Shown: positions 20,456 through 28,178 of the stretch, one piece after another
Layout: the number at the start of each line of letters is the position of its first letter
Position numbering within the stretch: position 1 is the first letter of the stretch
Assembly (NCBI GenBank): GCA_030066985.1
Contig: JASJAN010000016.1
Location: 38,028-102,027 of the forward strand
Direction: 5' to 3'
Origin: Desulfobacterales bacterium
GTDB taxonomy: Bacteria > Desulfobacterota > Desulfobacteria > Desulfobacterales > JAHEIW01
Length of the DNA: 64,000 nucleotides
The notes under the pieces: generated by a model
Told to the model about the DNA's origin: nothing
Seen by the model: only the letters and a program-made list of their open reading frames with translations
Databases searched by the model: none
Position numbers and translations under genes: made by a program

Positions 20456-21810
20456 TGGACATTATTTGTGATGAATGCGGGAAAAAATATCGCGTTGATG
20501 ATACGAAGATGAAAGGCCAAAAAGCCAAGGTTAAGTGCAAGGCCTGTAATAACATCATGGTTGTCACCAAACCCGCACCTGAAGTCCCTGCAGAACCGCC
20601 TGTGGCGCCTGAAATACCCGAGGAACAACCTCCTCCGGTGCCCCCGCCGACACCTGAGCAGGCCGCTGAACGACCCGCATCGCTGCGCCCGGATGCCGAA
20701 AATTTGCAGCGCGAAACAGCGCCGATTTATGGCGGGCAAAAAGTGCGTTTTGGACTATTCGGTAAAATTATTACCGTTATGCTGATCGTCAGCTTATTGC
20801 CTTTTGTTATATTTTGGGGAATCACCCTGCGGGAGACCAACGAACGGATTCGCACCGATACGGAAGCCTTGATGGCGCAAACCGCCTCGGGTTTGGAAAA
20901 TCAAATTAACGGATGGATTAATAACAACGTTGCTATCTTGCGGACGGCAGCAAAGCTGCCCGAAATCAAATCCATGGATGGCATATTGCAAAAGCCCATT
21001 TTGGAGACCATCCAAAAGCAATACCCGTGGATGTATCTGGTGTTTACCGTAGGAACCGACGGGTTCAATGTGGCCCGCAGTGACGACGTGCCCCTTAAAG
21101 ATTATTCTGACCGACAATATTACAAAGATGTCATAAGAGGTAAGGGCCTCAGCTGGCAGACGTTGATTGGCAAAACATCTAAAAAACCGGCCTTGGTATT
21201 GTCAGTACCCATTCAAATGGCCGACCAGACCGTTGGTGTTATGGCGGCCGCTATGACCATAGATGACATTTCCAAAAGTATCGCCACCTGGAAAAAAGGA
21301 AAAACCGGCTACGCATTTTTAGTGGATGAAAAAGGATACGTGGTCGCTCACCCCAACAGACAATATGTGGCCAAGCGCAAAAACCTCAACAGCCATCCAT
21401 TAATCGCCAACTATCGTAAAAAAGGCTGGACGACCATCACCACACGATTTAACAACGCCAATGGCAAGCCGGCCCTGGGACATGTCCGCAGTAATAATTA
21501 TGGTTGGGCACTGGCCATGCAGCAAGAAGATGGTGAGGTGTTTGCGGCGTTAGACCGGATGCAGAAGTTTGCGCTCACGCTTCTGGGGTGCACCATTTTG
21601 CTGGTATCAGTTATTGCATGGTTTTCAGCCCGGGCAATTGTCACACCGGTTATGAAGCTAACCGATGCCGCCGAGCGCATGAGCCTGGGTGAACTGAATG
21701 TCAAAATCGATATCAAATCCAAAGATGAGATCGGTTTGCTGGCCCAGGCGATTGGCCGCATGCAGACCAGTTTGAGGTTGGCTATGAATCGCCTTCGCCG
21801 AAAACGCTAA
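20452..21810 (+). CDS. Zinc-ribbon / dCache / HAMP membrane sensor without output domain
   Basis: 452 residues. The N-terminal MJ0042-type zinc ribbon has two CxxC pairs (CDECGKKY, CKAC) in the first 40 residues. A Pro-rich linker and a first membrane helix (about 100-125) follow. The extracytoplasmic double-Cache region (about 130-350) contains the ligand-pocket strand DGFNVARSDDVPLKDYSDRQYY. A second membrane helix (about 365-390) and a HAMP domain (TDAAERMSLGELNVKI) end the protein 15 residues later. It has the sensor half of a chemoreceptor or kinase but no kinase, GGDEF or MCP domain. Signal output may pass through its coupled neighbour at 19952-20455; this is inference. Confidence 0.85.
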   Translation: MMDIICDECGKKYRVDDTKMKGQKAKVKCKACNNIMVVTKPAPEVPAEPPVAPEIPEEQPPPVPPPTPEQAAERPASLRPDAENLQRETAPIYGGQKVRFGLFGKIITVMLIVSLLPFVIFWGITLRETNERIRTDTEALMAQTASGLENQINGWINNNVAILRTAAKLPEIKSMDGILQKPILETIQKQYPWMYLVFTVGTDGFNVARSDDVPLKDYSDRQYYKDVIRGKGLSWQTLIGKTSKKPALVLSVPIQMADQTVGVMAAAMTIDDISKSIATWKKGKTGYAFLVDEKGYVVAHPNRQYVAKRKNLNSHPLIANYRKKGWTTITTRFNNANGKPALGHVRSNNYGWALAMQQEDGEVFAALDRMQKFALTLLGCTILLVSVIAWFSARAIVTPVMKLTDAAERMSLGELNVKIDIKSKDEIGLLAQAIGRMQTSLRLAMNRLRRKR

Positions 21811-21954
21811 AACGGGCTCCAGAGCGCTTATCTCTTGTCCGATGGCTGTGTTGTGATCCGATTTATAATGCTCACGTACTACCGTGTACGCTCCTCTTAT
21901 AAATCGAATCACGCCTTGCCCTCGAACAATATCTAACCGCTCTGAAACCCGTTT
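21810..21954. repeat. Long nested hairpin element
   Basis: Outer arms at about 21810-21827 (AAACGGGCTCCAGAGCG) and 21938-21954 pair over most of their length. Inner arms, 21853-21870 (GTGATCCGATTTATAATG) and 21894-21912, pair almost perfectly around ACGTAC/GTGTAC. It begins at the last bases of the sensor stop codon and fills much of the gap between convergent genes. It looks like a mobile or structural intergenic repeat; no second copy is in this window. Confidence 0.6.
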
Positions 21955-22032
21955 ACATTCTTAAAAAATCGTTTTACGACTTACCTTGCCTGATTCTATT
22001 AAACCGCACTAACAAACTCAACTAATCGTAAT

Positions 22033-22479
22033 TCAAACCTGATGTTCGGCCGTAGTGCCGATGATGGTGACTTCGATGCTGCGCTGACGTGAGTGGTTAT
22101 CATGGTTGATGGCCACCACCTGTTGCCAGGTCCCTAATCTCAGCCGCCTATTTCGAATCGGCAAAACAATTGAGGGGCCCATCAGCGCTGCCTGGACATG
22201 GCTGTGCCCGTTGCCGTCGTGCCAGGCTTCTTCATGGGCATATTCCAATTCCGGGGGCGCCAATCGGTTGATGGCGGCAATTAAATCACTTACCACACCG
22301 GGTTCATATTCTATGGTCGTCAACGAACCGGTCGAGCCCACCATAGTGGCATTTAGACTGCCCCTTTCGACCTGCGAATCGTCAATCAACCGTTCAAGAG
22401 CCGGTGTTATGTCCCGCATATCCGGGCCCGTTTTGAGGCTGATTTCAATCGAATGACAAAAAAAGGTTAAAGATGACAT
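22033..22479 (-). CDS. YjbQ/UPF0047 family protein
   Basis: 148 residues of the YjbQ family, trimeric beta-rich proteins with a conserved His cluster. The E. coli member has weak thiamine-phosphate synthase activity but an unproven true role. Motifs: GSLNATMVGSTGSLTTIEYE and HEEAWHDGNGHSHVQAALMGPS. The start at 22479 is chosen because GGAGG lies 8 bases upstream; an in-frame ATG five codons earlier overlaps that GGAGG itself. It is divergent from the PEGA gene. A role in thiamine supply alongside the thi operon at 31-35 kb is possible but not shown. Confidence 0.88.
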   Translation of the reverse strand: MSSLTFFCHSIEISLKTGPDMRDITPALERLIDDSQVERGSLNATMVGSTGSLTTIEYEPGVVSDLIAAINRLAPPELEYAHEEAWHDGNGHSHVQAALMGPSIVLPIRNRRLRLGTWQQVVAINHDNHSRQRSIEVTIIGTTAEHQV

Positions 22480-22562
22480 GGTGTTTTCCTCCATAAAGGG
22501 TGTTACATATTTTCCTGCAGGTCATTATAATGAATGTAAAAATCGGAAACAAAAGAGATGCC

Positions 22563-23066
22563 ATGAAAAGGCATCCCAAGATTAAAAAAATTGCCTTTAT
22601 CGTGATTTCTTTGTGCATTTTTGGATTCCTTTGGATCAGCGCACACGCAGAATTGATCAAGCCGAGCCGATCATTGAAATCCACATCCGGCGGACCCGGC
22701 AGCTTGACAGTATTTAGCGAGCCACCGGGGCAAGACGTCAAATTAGATGGGTCATCGGTGGGATCGACGCCCATTCGAGTAAAAACCCTCGATCCCGGCA
22801 TTCACCGCTTGCAGGTCGGCGGCGCGGCTACGGAAATTTATATCGAACCAGGCCATACCTTTCACATTAGCCTGTTTCGGGACCGCTTTATCAAATTGGA
22901 CGTTACCCAAAATCAAGCCGCAGCGTCAACCGATAACGGCGGGAGGTCAGCGGTTGACCGCCGAGCCTCTCAAGAGCCGCCGCAACAATTCAGCACCAAT
23001 GAAGAAAATCGCAAAGCCTGGAAGCGCTGGATGCAATTTGTTGATGGCACATCCAAGCATTTTTGA
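22563..23066 (+). CDS. Exported PEGA-domain protein
   Basis: 167 residues from the ATG at 22563, which places a clean Sec signal peptide (KRHPKIKK then a hydrophobic core, cleavage after AHA) at the N-terminus. An ATG at 22530 is the alternative start. Residues ~45-95 form a PEGA-type domain (GSLTVFSEPPGQDVKLDGSSVGSTPIRV, split as strand-turn-strand), a small surface or periplasmic fold often found on cell-envelope proteins. The C-terminal third is Gln/Arg-rich and probably disordered. Function is unknown. Confidence 0.7.
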   Translation: MKRHPKIKKIAFIVISLCIFGFLWISAHAELIKPSRSLKSTSGGPGSLTVFSEPPGQDVKLDGSSVGSTPIRVKTLDPGIHRLQVGGAATEIYIEPGHTFHISLFRDRFIKLDVTQNQAAASTDNGGRSAVDRRASQEPPQQFSTNEENRKAWKRWMQFVDGTSKHF

Positions 23067-23608
23067 AAAACTTCCCTGTCCAACGACACCAACACCAGCT
23101 GGAGCGTTAACGCATCCGCAGCTTTTGTTGACAAATCGGCTAAATGCCTGTCAGCCCGGCGCTTATTGTTACTTCGTTACCAGCGCAGCTGCAGTCGTCT
23201 GACTGATCTGATCACAAACGCTGCAAAATGGAGCCCCTCTCTTCCATCGGTTTTCCCTAAGATTAACGCAAATGTCAAATTTTATAGGTGGTTATATCTT
23301 TTTCTATACAGTCGGTGTACGCAGGGACCCGCTAAAAAGCGTATTAAATCAGTATATTGCCGGCCATGGCAACCTGTGCGTGCACAAAAACACACAAAAC
23401 TCTTGCCCATTAACTTCTTTTTTATCAAAAAATGAATGTGCTTTCATTTTTTTATAACATCATAACCATACGAAATTTATATATAAATATGTATTCAACA
23501 TTCATTGGCCTGCCTCGCAACGGTAGTTTGGCAAGAAAATTGCTGCATTATTCGTCTGTGGTATTCCAATCTGTATGTGATAAATGCCAATCCAAAGAGG
23601 ATAGTATG
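23067..23608. other. Intergenic region, no gene supported
   Basis: About 540 bp, AT-rich toward the 3' end. Several short overlapping open frames run through it without ribosome sites or recognisable protein character. No terminator hairpin or repeat was recognised. The ATG upstream at 23432 is in frame with the following PilZ gene but has no ribosome site and adds a segment unlike a PilZ protein. Confidence 0.5.
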
Positions 23609-24118
23609 ATGGAGCGTCGCAACCACCAGCGCTATGGGGTTCAGCCCGGTACTTTTGCCGTGTTGAGATCCACATCCATTGAATTAAGCAAAATAAAAGA
23701 TATGAGCATGGGGGAAATCGCCTTTGCGGTGATCAAGTCCAAACCGATTAAAATGGGCCAAATTATCAATATCTCCACCGAAGGGCTGGCTTTTCATTAT
23801 CTTGACCGCCAGGGGGGATCCAATGGCCTGTATAAGATGGACATCCTATTTGCCAAAGACGCCTTTTTTCTGGATCGGCTGCTTTTCAAACCGGTTTTCG
23901 ATATTGAAATTAAAACCGATATCCCGCTCAACTCATTTGCGGTACGCAAATGTGGCGTGAAATTTGGAGAATTGAATCAACGCCAACGCGCCCAACTTGA
24001 ATATTATATTTGTCACCACACGCTGGATTCAGATGAATTTAAAACGACATCTCAACCCTGGTATGATGAGCGATTGATGCTGTGCAACCCGAGTGAAATG
24101 GTCGAATCGCTGGCCTAA
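23609..24118 (+). CDS. PilZ-domain protein
   Basis: 169 residues; PilZ domains bind cyclic di-GMP and control motility, pili or secretion. The binding signature is present as an Arg-rich start (ERRNHQRY, for RxxxR) and NISTEGLAF for D/NxSxxG. The start is set by AGAGG at 23596-23600, 8 bases before this ATG; another ATG lies one codon upstream. It precedes a second PilZ gene by 31 bp, and the pair lies before a pseudopilin gene, so a pilus-related role is reasonable inference. Confidence 0.75.
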   Translation: MERRNHQRYGVQPGTFAVLRSTSIELSKIKDMSMGEIAFAVIKSKPIKMGQIINISTEGLAFHYLDRQGGSNGLYKMDILFAKDAFFLDRLLFKPVFDIEIKTDIPLNSFAVRKCGVKFGELNQRQRAQLEYYICHHTLDSDEFKTTSQPWYDERLMLCNPSEMVESLA

Positions 24119-24149
24119 AAGCTTTAAGGCGTGATCCTTTAATCCATCG

Positions 24150-24416
24150 ATGATAAATAAACGAAAATATCCCAGACGGTTTTGTTCAGAGTCCTCATTT
24201 TTTGCAACGCGATATGGCGTCCATGAGTGTTTCATCAAAAATTTAGGCACCAAAGGTGCGTTTATCGAGACGGATTTGTTTTTGCCGGAAGGCAAAGTTG
24301 TCACGATCGCCGTACCCACACATGGCAGGGTCAGCAGTCTTAAACTAAAAGGCAAGGTTGTCTGGACGGATCAATATGGATTTGGCGTCGAATTTGGCGA
24401 GCCAATTCTAATTTAG
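24150..24416 (+). CDS. Short PilZ-domain protein
   Basis: An 88-residue single PilZ domain. Cyclic di-GMP contact motifs are visible as RKYPRR at residues 5-10 and NLGTKGAFIET in place of NxSxxG. The strand KLKGKVVWTDQYGFGVEF is the usual PilZ end. It is likely co-transcribed with the PilZ gene upstream. Such stand-alone PilZ proteins act as adaptors; the target is unknown. Confidence 0.8.
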   Translation: MINKRKYPRRFCSESSFFATRYGVHECFIKNLGTKGAFIETDLFLPEGKVVTIAVPTHGRVSSLKLKGKVVWTDQYGFGVEFGEPILI

Positions 24417-24675
24417 AGTGTTTAAAGCCGCAGTTTACCAACTTCTCCCCGTTTAAACTTCATTCTCCGTAACATCGCCCCGAACATGATATTCGGCTGC
24501 AAAAGTACTGCAGCTGAGACAAAACTTGTTCATTTTCACACCTGTGGAATTGTGCAAAAAACTTCACAAAGCCTGTCACATTTTTTACAGAACCCCATTT
24601 GACGGCAATTTAGAAGCATGTATAACTGTTTGTAATTTATTACAATGCAATACAAATCAAGATAATCCATTGTAT

Positions 24676-24691
24676 TTGCACGCTTTTTGCA
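24676..24691 (+). promoter_or_regulatory. sigma54-type promoter upstream of the pseudopilin gene
   Basis: TTGCACG (24676-24682), CTTT, TTGCA (24687-24691), against the consensus TGGCACG-N4-TTGCA with one mismatch and the correct GG/GC-type spacing. It predicts a start near 24702 and a leader of about 130 nt. Type IV pilin genes are often sigma54 dependent. The rest of the 415-bp gap 24417-24831 is AT-rich and shows nothing else. Confidence 0.55.
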
Positions 24692-24831
24692 TAAAAAAGG
24701 ATCGAGACTTGTTTTTTCCCAATCACAGCTGTGGCGCTGTTTATTGTTCCAAACATTGAGGCACAACATTTACCCGATGAACCCTTAACGCTTAAACCGA
24801 AGACGACTTTAAAAGAAGAGGACTACAAAGC

Positions 24832-25218
24832 ATGCGCAAAGAATTATATCGCTTAAACCAGAAAGGCTTTACCTTAATTGAAATGGTTTCTGTGATGATT
24901 ATCATGGGCGTTGTCGCATCGGTATCGATTCAAAAATTTGATATCGTATCCGATACCGCCAATCAAAGAGCTTTGACGGCGGGAATTAAGGAACTCAATG
25001 TCAGAGAGTCGCTGGAGTGGTCAAACGTCAAGATATCCGGTAATGGATATACGACTGATGAGGATTTATGGACTTTGGTCGTAACCAATTTGGGATCCGA
25101 TTATCAGTGGACTGCTGGGCCGGATCGCGTGTCAGGCGGAACATTGACATTTAAAACGGCATCGAGAGTCCTTAGCCGGCAACCATCAACTGAAACATCA
25201 GCGGGTAGGTGGAATTAG
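24832..25218 (+). CDS. Type IV pilin / type II pseudopilin-like protein
   Basis: 128 residues with a class III leader: short basic peptide, G|FTLIE with Glu at +5 after the prepilin peptidase site, then a ~20-residue hydrophobic helix (MVSVMIIMGVVASVSI). The globular part is small and Thr/Ser-rich, and no disulfide Cys pair is seen, so it resembles minor pseudopilins rather than a typical major pilin. It stands alone between a sigma54-like promoter and a strong terminator, so it is a single-gene unit. Confidence 0.85.
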   Translation: MRKELYRLNQKGFTLIEMVSVMIIMGVVASVSIQKFDIVSDTANQRALTAGIKELNVRESLEWSNVKISGNGYTTDEDLWTLVVTNLGSDYQWTAGPDRVSGGTLTFKTASRVLSRQPSTETSAGRWN

Positions 25219-25256
25219 CTGGCCAGATCCTCTTTTTAACCTTTGATAAGACAAAA

Positions 25257-25287
25257 AGCAGCGCCTTTAAAGCGCTGCTTTTTTTTA
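25257..25287 (+). terminator. Rho-independent terminator after the pseudopilin gene
   Basis: AGCAGCGC (25257-25264) and GCGCTGCT (25272-25279) form a perfect 8-bp stem with a 7-base loop, followed by a run of T to 25286. It also has A residues upstream and may act on both strands between the convergent genes. Confidence 0.93.
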
Positions 25288-25436
25288 ACCCGATCTCAAA
25301 GAGCGGGACACGTTAACGGTTGGCCCCTTCAGCAATCAGCAATTACTTTGGCTTCAACGACCAAACCCCGCTTAGCGAGGACCTTCAGTCAGCTGAATTG
25401 GACTTTATGAATTTTCGAATTTCAGACCCTCCATGT

Positions 25437-26819
25437 TTACAAAACCAGCGACTCGATAAAATCCAGCAGCTGATTTAGGTTCTGGCAGGGACGCACCTCG
25501 TCACAACATTCCATGTAAGTTCGCATCTCGCTGTCGCCCGTGTACCAGAAATAGGGTGTCTCGGGATTGAGCCAGATGACCCGGCGGCTTCGATCGCGCA
25601 TTTCATCCAAGATGCCTTCTTCCGGGTTGCCGTAATTGGACCGGCCGTCTCCGATAATAATCAGGGTTGTTTTTTTGTTGAGCATATCCATATGCCGGTT
25701 TTTAAACTGGCGAAATGTCAAACCGTAGTCAGTTGCCGCATTGTATTCAATGTCAGCTTCTTTTAAAATTTTTTCGATGGCCTGGTTGATCTCAAAATTT
25801 TCAAAGACATGGGTGACTTCAGCCAGACCGGCCACAAACACAAAACTGCGCACCTGAGTGAAGCATTCCTGTAACGAATAGAGCATATTGAGCATGAAAC
25901 GCGCCGCTGACCAGACGGATCCGGAAACATCGCACAAGGCCACGATTTTGCTTTTGCGCAGCGGACGATTGCGATAAAACAATTCCACCGGAATACCCTG
26001 ATAGCCCGCTGCGCGCCGTAATGTTTTTTTGATATCCAGAACCCCGCGGTTTTGGCGCGCATAGCGCCGACTGATGGAATCTTTCAGTTTGCGCACCAGT
26101 TGCTCGATCACCTCCCGCATGGTCGCCACTTCTTTTTGGGTCAACGATGCAAAATGGATTTCTCCCAGATGATCCAGCCGCTGTCGATAGGAAGCATTTT
26201 TATCAGCGCTAGGGGTGGTTGTGCCCTCATCTTGGGTTAATAGCCGCCGCGCGCTGTCCAAACGGTCTTTAAAATGCGCATTTAAATCGCGGCGAATTTC
26301 CCAGTCTATCTCGTCACGATGATCGGCGCTAAACTGCGCCAACGCCTTTTCGACCGCATTGAGCGCCAACATTATTTCAAGGCGTTGCGTCACCGCTCCC
26401 AGATTGGCGCCCGGCCCCTGATTGTGATCATCGGCACCGGATCCAATCTGACCTAATTGCTCAAAATAAGGCTGGGGATTAGCGTCCAAGAAATCCAGCA
26501 CCGCTTGCCAGTCCTTATTTTCCCCTGCTGCCGGTGCCAGTGCTTGCAGGATATCTTGAATTTGTTGCCCCAGGGGTTCGGAGCCGGCAATGGAGGTATC
26601 CTGACGCAATTCGTGGAAATACATGTGATAGAGGCGATCAAAGTGATGCTGTTCCCGGTGGCTTTTGGCAAAATTTGCGCGCAATACCGCCGCAAATTGC
26701 GGCTCTTCGGCGATGTCGACCATTTGCATTTGGGTCAGGCAATCCAGCACCTCGGAGGTTGAAATACGCAAACCGGCCGACCGGGCGATACCCACAAATC
26801 TTAGGACAAGATTGACCAT
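25437..26819 (-). CDS. VWA-domain protein (CoxE-like), partner of MoxR ATPase
   Basis: 460 residues. A helical N-terminal two-thirds leads to a C-terminal von Willebrand A domain with the MIDAS metal motif in CDVSGSVWSAARFML (D-x-S-x-S) and a later GDGRSNYG. CoxE-type VWA proteins work with MoxR AAA+ ATPases in inserting metal cofactors or remodelling protein complexes. The MoxR partner lies directly upstream (26932-27855) on the same strand, 112 bp away. The client protein is unknown; no CO dehydrogenase or other metalloenzyme gene is adjacent. Confidence 0.85.
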   Translation of the reverse strand: MVNLVLRFVGIARSAGLRISTSEVLDCLTQMQMVDIAEEPQFAAVLRANFAKSHREQHHFDRLYHMYFHELRQDTSIAGSEPLGQQIQDILQALAPAAGENKDWQAVLDFLDANPQPYFEQLGQIGSGADDHNQGPGANLGAVTQRLEIMLALNAVEKALAQFSADHRDEIDWEIRRDLNAHFKDRLDSARRLLTQDEGTTTPSADKNASYRQRLDHLGEIHFASLTQKEVATMREVIEQLVRKLKDSISRRYARQNRGVLDIKKTLRRAAGYQGIPVELFYRNRPLRKSKIVALCDVSGSVWSAARFMLNMLYSLQECFTQVRSFVFVAGLAEVTHVFENFEINQAIEKILKEADIEYNAATDYGLTFRQFKNRHMDMLNKKTTLIIIGDGRSNYGNPEEGILDEMRDRSRRVIWLNPETPYFWYTGDSEMRTYMECCDEVRPCQNLNQLLDFIESLVL

Positions 26820-26889
26820 GAAGAATAATGCCTAAAGTTTGGAATGCCCAAAATGACTAAAATTTAAGAACATGCTGATAATTAAAAGA

Positions 26890-26933
26890 TTTTAGGCATT
26901 TTAGATCATTTTAGACATTTTAGATCATTTGCT
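26890..26933. repeat. Short tandem-like intergenic repeat (TTTAGGCATTTTAGATCA)
   Basis: A run of degenerate ~18-base units of the form CATTTTAGAT/CATTTTAGAC starts with TTTAGGCATTTTAGATCA. A related copy with the same start occurs at 58916-58958. Both lie beside minus-strand genes, here between moxR and the VWA gene. Confidence 0.6.
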
Positions 26934-27855
26934 AGTTGATTAACTGAGGTAGCTTCCCTTTTATCAGATCTACATCGGCCTGGTATTTAAGGATCACATT
27001 TAAGGTGTCCCTGACCACCTCCACGCTCAAGTCTTCGACTTGCAATACAAGCAGCGATTGCGCCCAGTCCAGTGTCTCAGAAACGCAGGGTTTCTTTTTG
27101 AGGTCCAGGTTGCGCATTTTGTGGATCGCGTCGATCAGCTGGCCAGCCAGCGCGGTTTTAATCCCCGGAATTTTCAGCCGCACAATCTGCATCTCCAGTT
27201 CACGATCCGGATAATCAATGTACAGGTGAATGCAGCGCCTTTTGAGCGCATCGCTCATATCACGCGAATCGTTGGAAGTTAAAAATACAAAGGGAATGTT
27301 AAGGGCCGTGCGGGTGCCCAGTTCAGGAATGGATATTTGGAAATCACTTAAGACTTCCAGCAGAAAGGCTTCGAATTCCGGATCAGATTTATCGACTTCA
27401 TCCACCAGCAAGACCACCGGCTGTTCGGATGAAATGGCCTGCAGCAGGGGCCGCGGTTGAATAAATCGTTCGGAAAAAAATGCATCCTCCTGGTCTGCAA
27501 TTCGATCCACCGCTTCGGTCAGACTGCGCGCGCCTGAAACCACATCATCAATTTTTTCTTTGACCATCTGGGTATACAGCAGCTGTTTGGCATATTCCCA
27601 TTCATAGAGGGCTTTGGTTTCATCCAGCCCTTCGTAGCACTGCAGGCGAATCAGCTCGCGCCCCAGGCTGCGGGCAACAGCTTTTGACAGTTCGGTTTTC
27701 CCCACCCCGGCAGGGCCTTCCACCAGCACCGGTTTCAAGGTTGCCTGGGCTAAAAAAACAACCGTGGCGATTGTTTTCGAACAGATATACTCAGCAGACG
27801 CCAGGGCCGCAACCACGTGATCAACATCCTTGAATTTTTTAAATGCTTTGCCCAT
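26932..27855 (-). CDS. MoxR-family AAA+ ATPase
   Basis: 307 residues. Walker A G-P-A-G-V-G-K-T near 46-53, Walker B VVLLVDEVDKSD, sensor I FVFLTSND and an arginine finger region DALKRRCIHLY are all visible. MoxR ATPases act as chaperones with a VWA partner, often in cofactor insertion or maturation of metalloenzymes. The partner gene at 25437-26819 follows on the same strand, so the pair is a probable operon. Confidence 0.9.
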   Translation of the reverse strand: MGKAFKKFKDVDHVVAALASAEYICSKTIATVVFLAQATLKPVLVEGPAGVGKTELSKAVARSLGRELIRLQCYEGLDETKALYEWEYAKQLLYTQMVKEKIDDVVSGARSLTEAVDRIADQEDAFFSERFIQPRPLLQAISSEQPVVLLVDEVDKSDPEFEAFLLEVLSDFQISIPELGTRTALNIPFVFLTSNDSRDMSDALKRRCIHLYIDYPDRELEMQIVRLKIPGIKTALAGQLIDAIHKMRNLDLKKKPCVSETLDWAQSLLVLQVEDLSVEVVRDTLNVILKYQADVDLIKGKLPQLIN

Positions 27856-28178
27856 TGGGATTCACCCTGATCAAAGGATTAACAGGTCACCATTTTTAAC
27901 GCACAATAACACACCGAAGATGCAGATTAAAGCTTATATGCAGAAGAATATACGGACGCTTAAGACACTTTTAAAGGGGGCTGCGATAAAAGCATCGCAA
28001 AAGAGGTCTTCGATAATCGATGCGCTTTTCATCGAATTTGATTTCTACTGGATATTGTAGTACGTCAACATATCTATAACTTTAGCCTTTCAGATCCGTA
28101 AAGCCACTCGCTGGCCGTATCTTGGCCAGCGGGAAAAATCCAAATAGATCAGATCCTTTGTCCCGGGAGTCCTCCACC
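27856..28178. other. Divergent intergenic region, no gene supported
   Basis: 323 bp between moxR (-) and the phosphatase gene (+). It holds AT-rich stretches but no convincing promoter pair, hairpin or ORF. A TTG-initiated extension of the downstream frame from 28122 is less likely than the ATG at 28179. Confidence 0.5.

Noticed and set aside
23432..23608. N-terminal extension of the first PilZ gene
   Set aside because: The extension has no ribosome site and is AT-rich; AGAGG lies at the right distance from the ATG at 23609.
24526..24769. Overlapping short frames on both strands before the pseudopilin gene
   Set aside because: They run through AT-rich sequence holding the sigma54-like promoter and lack ribosome sites.
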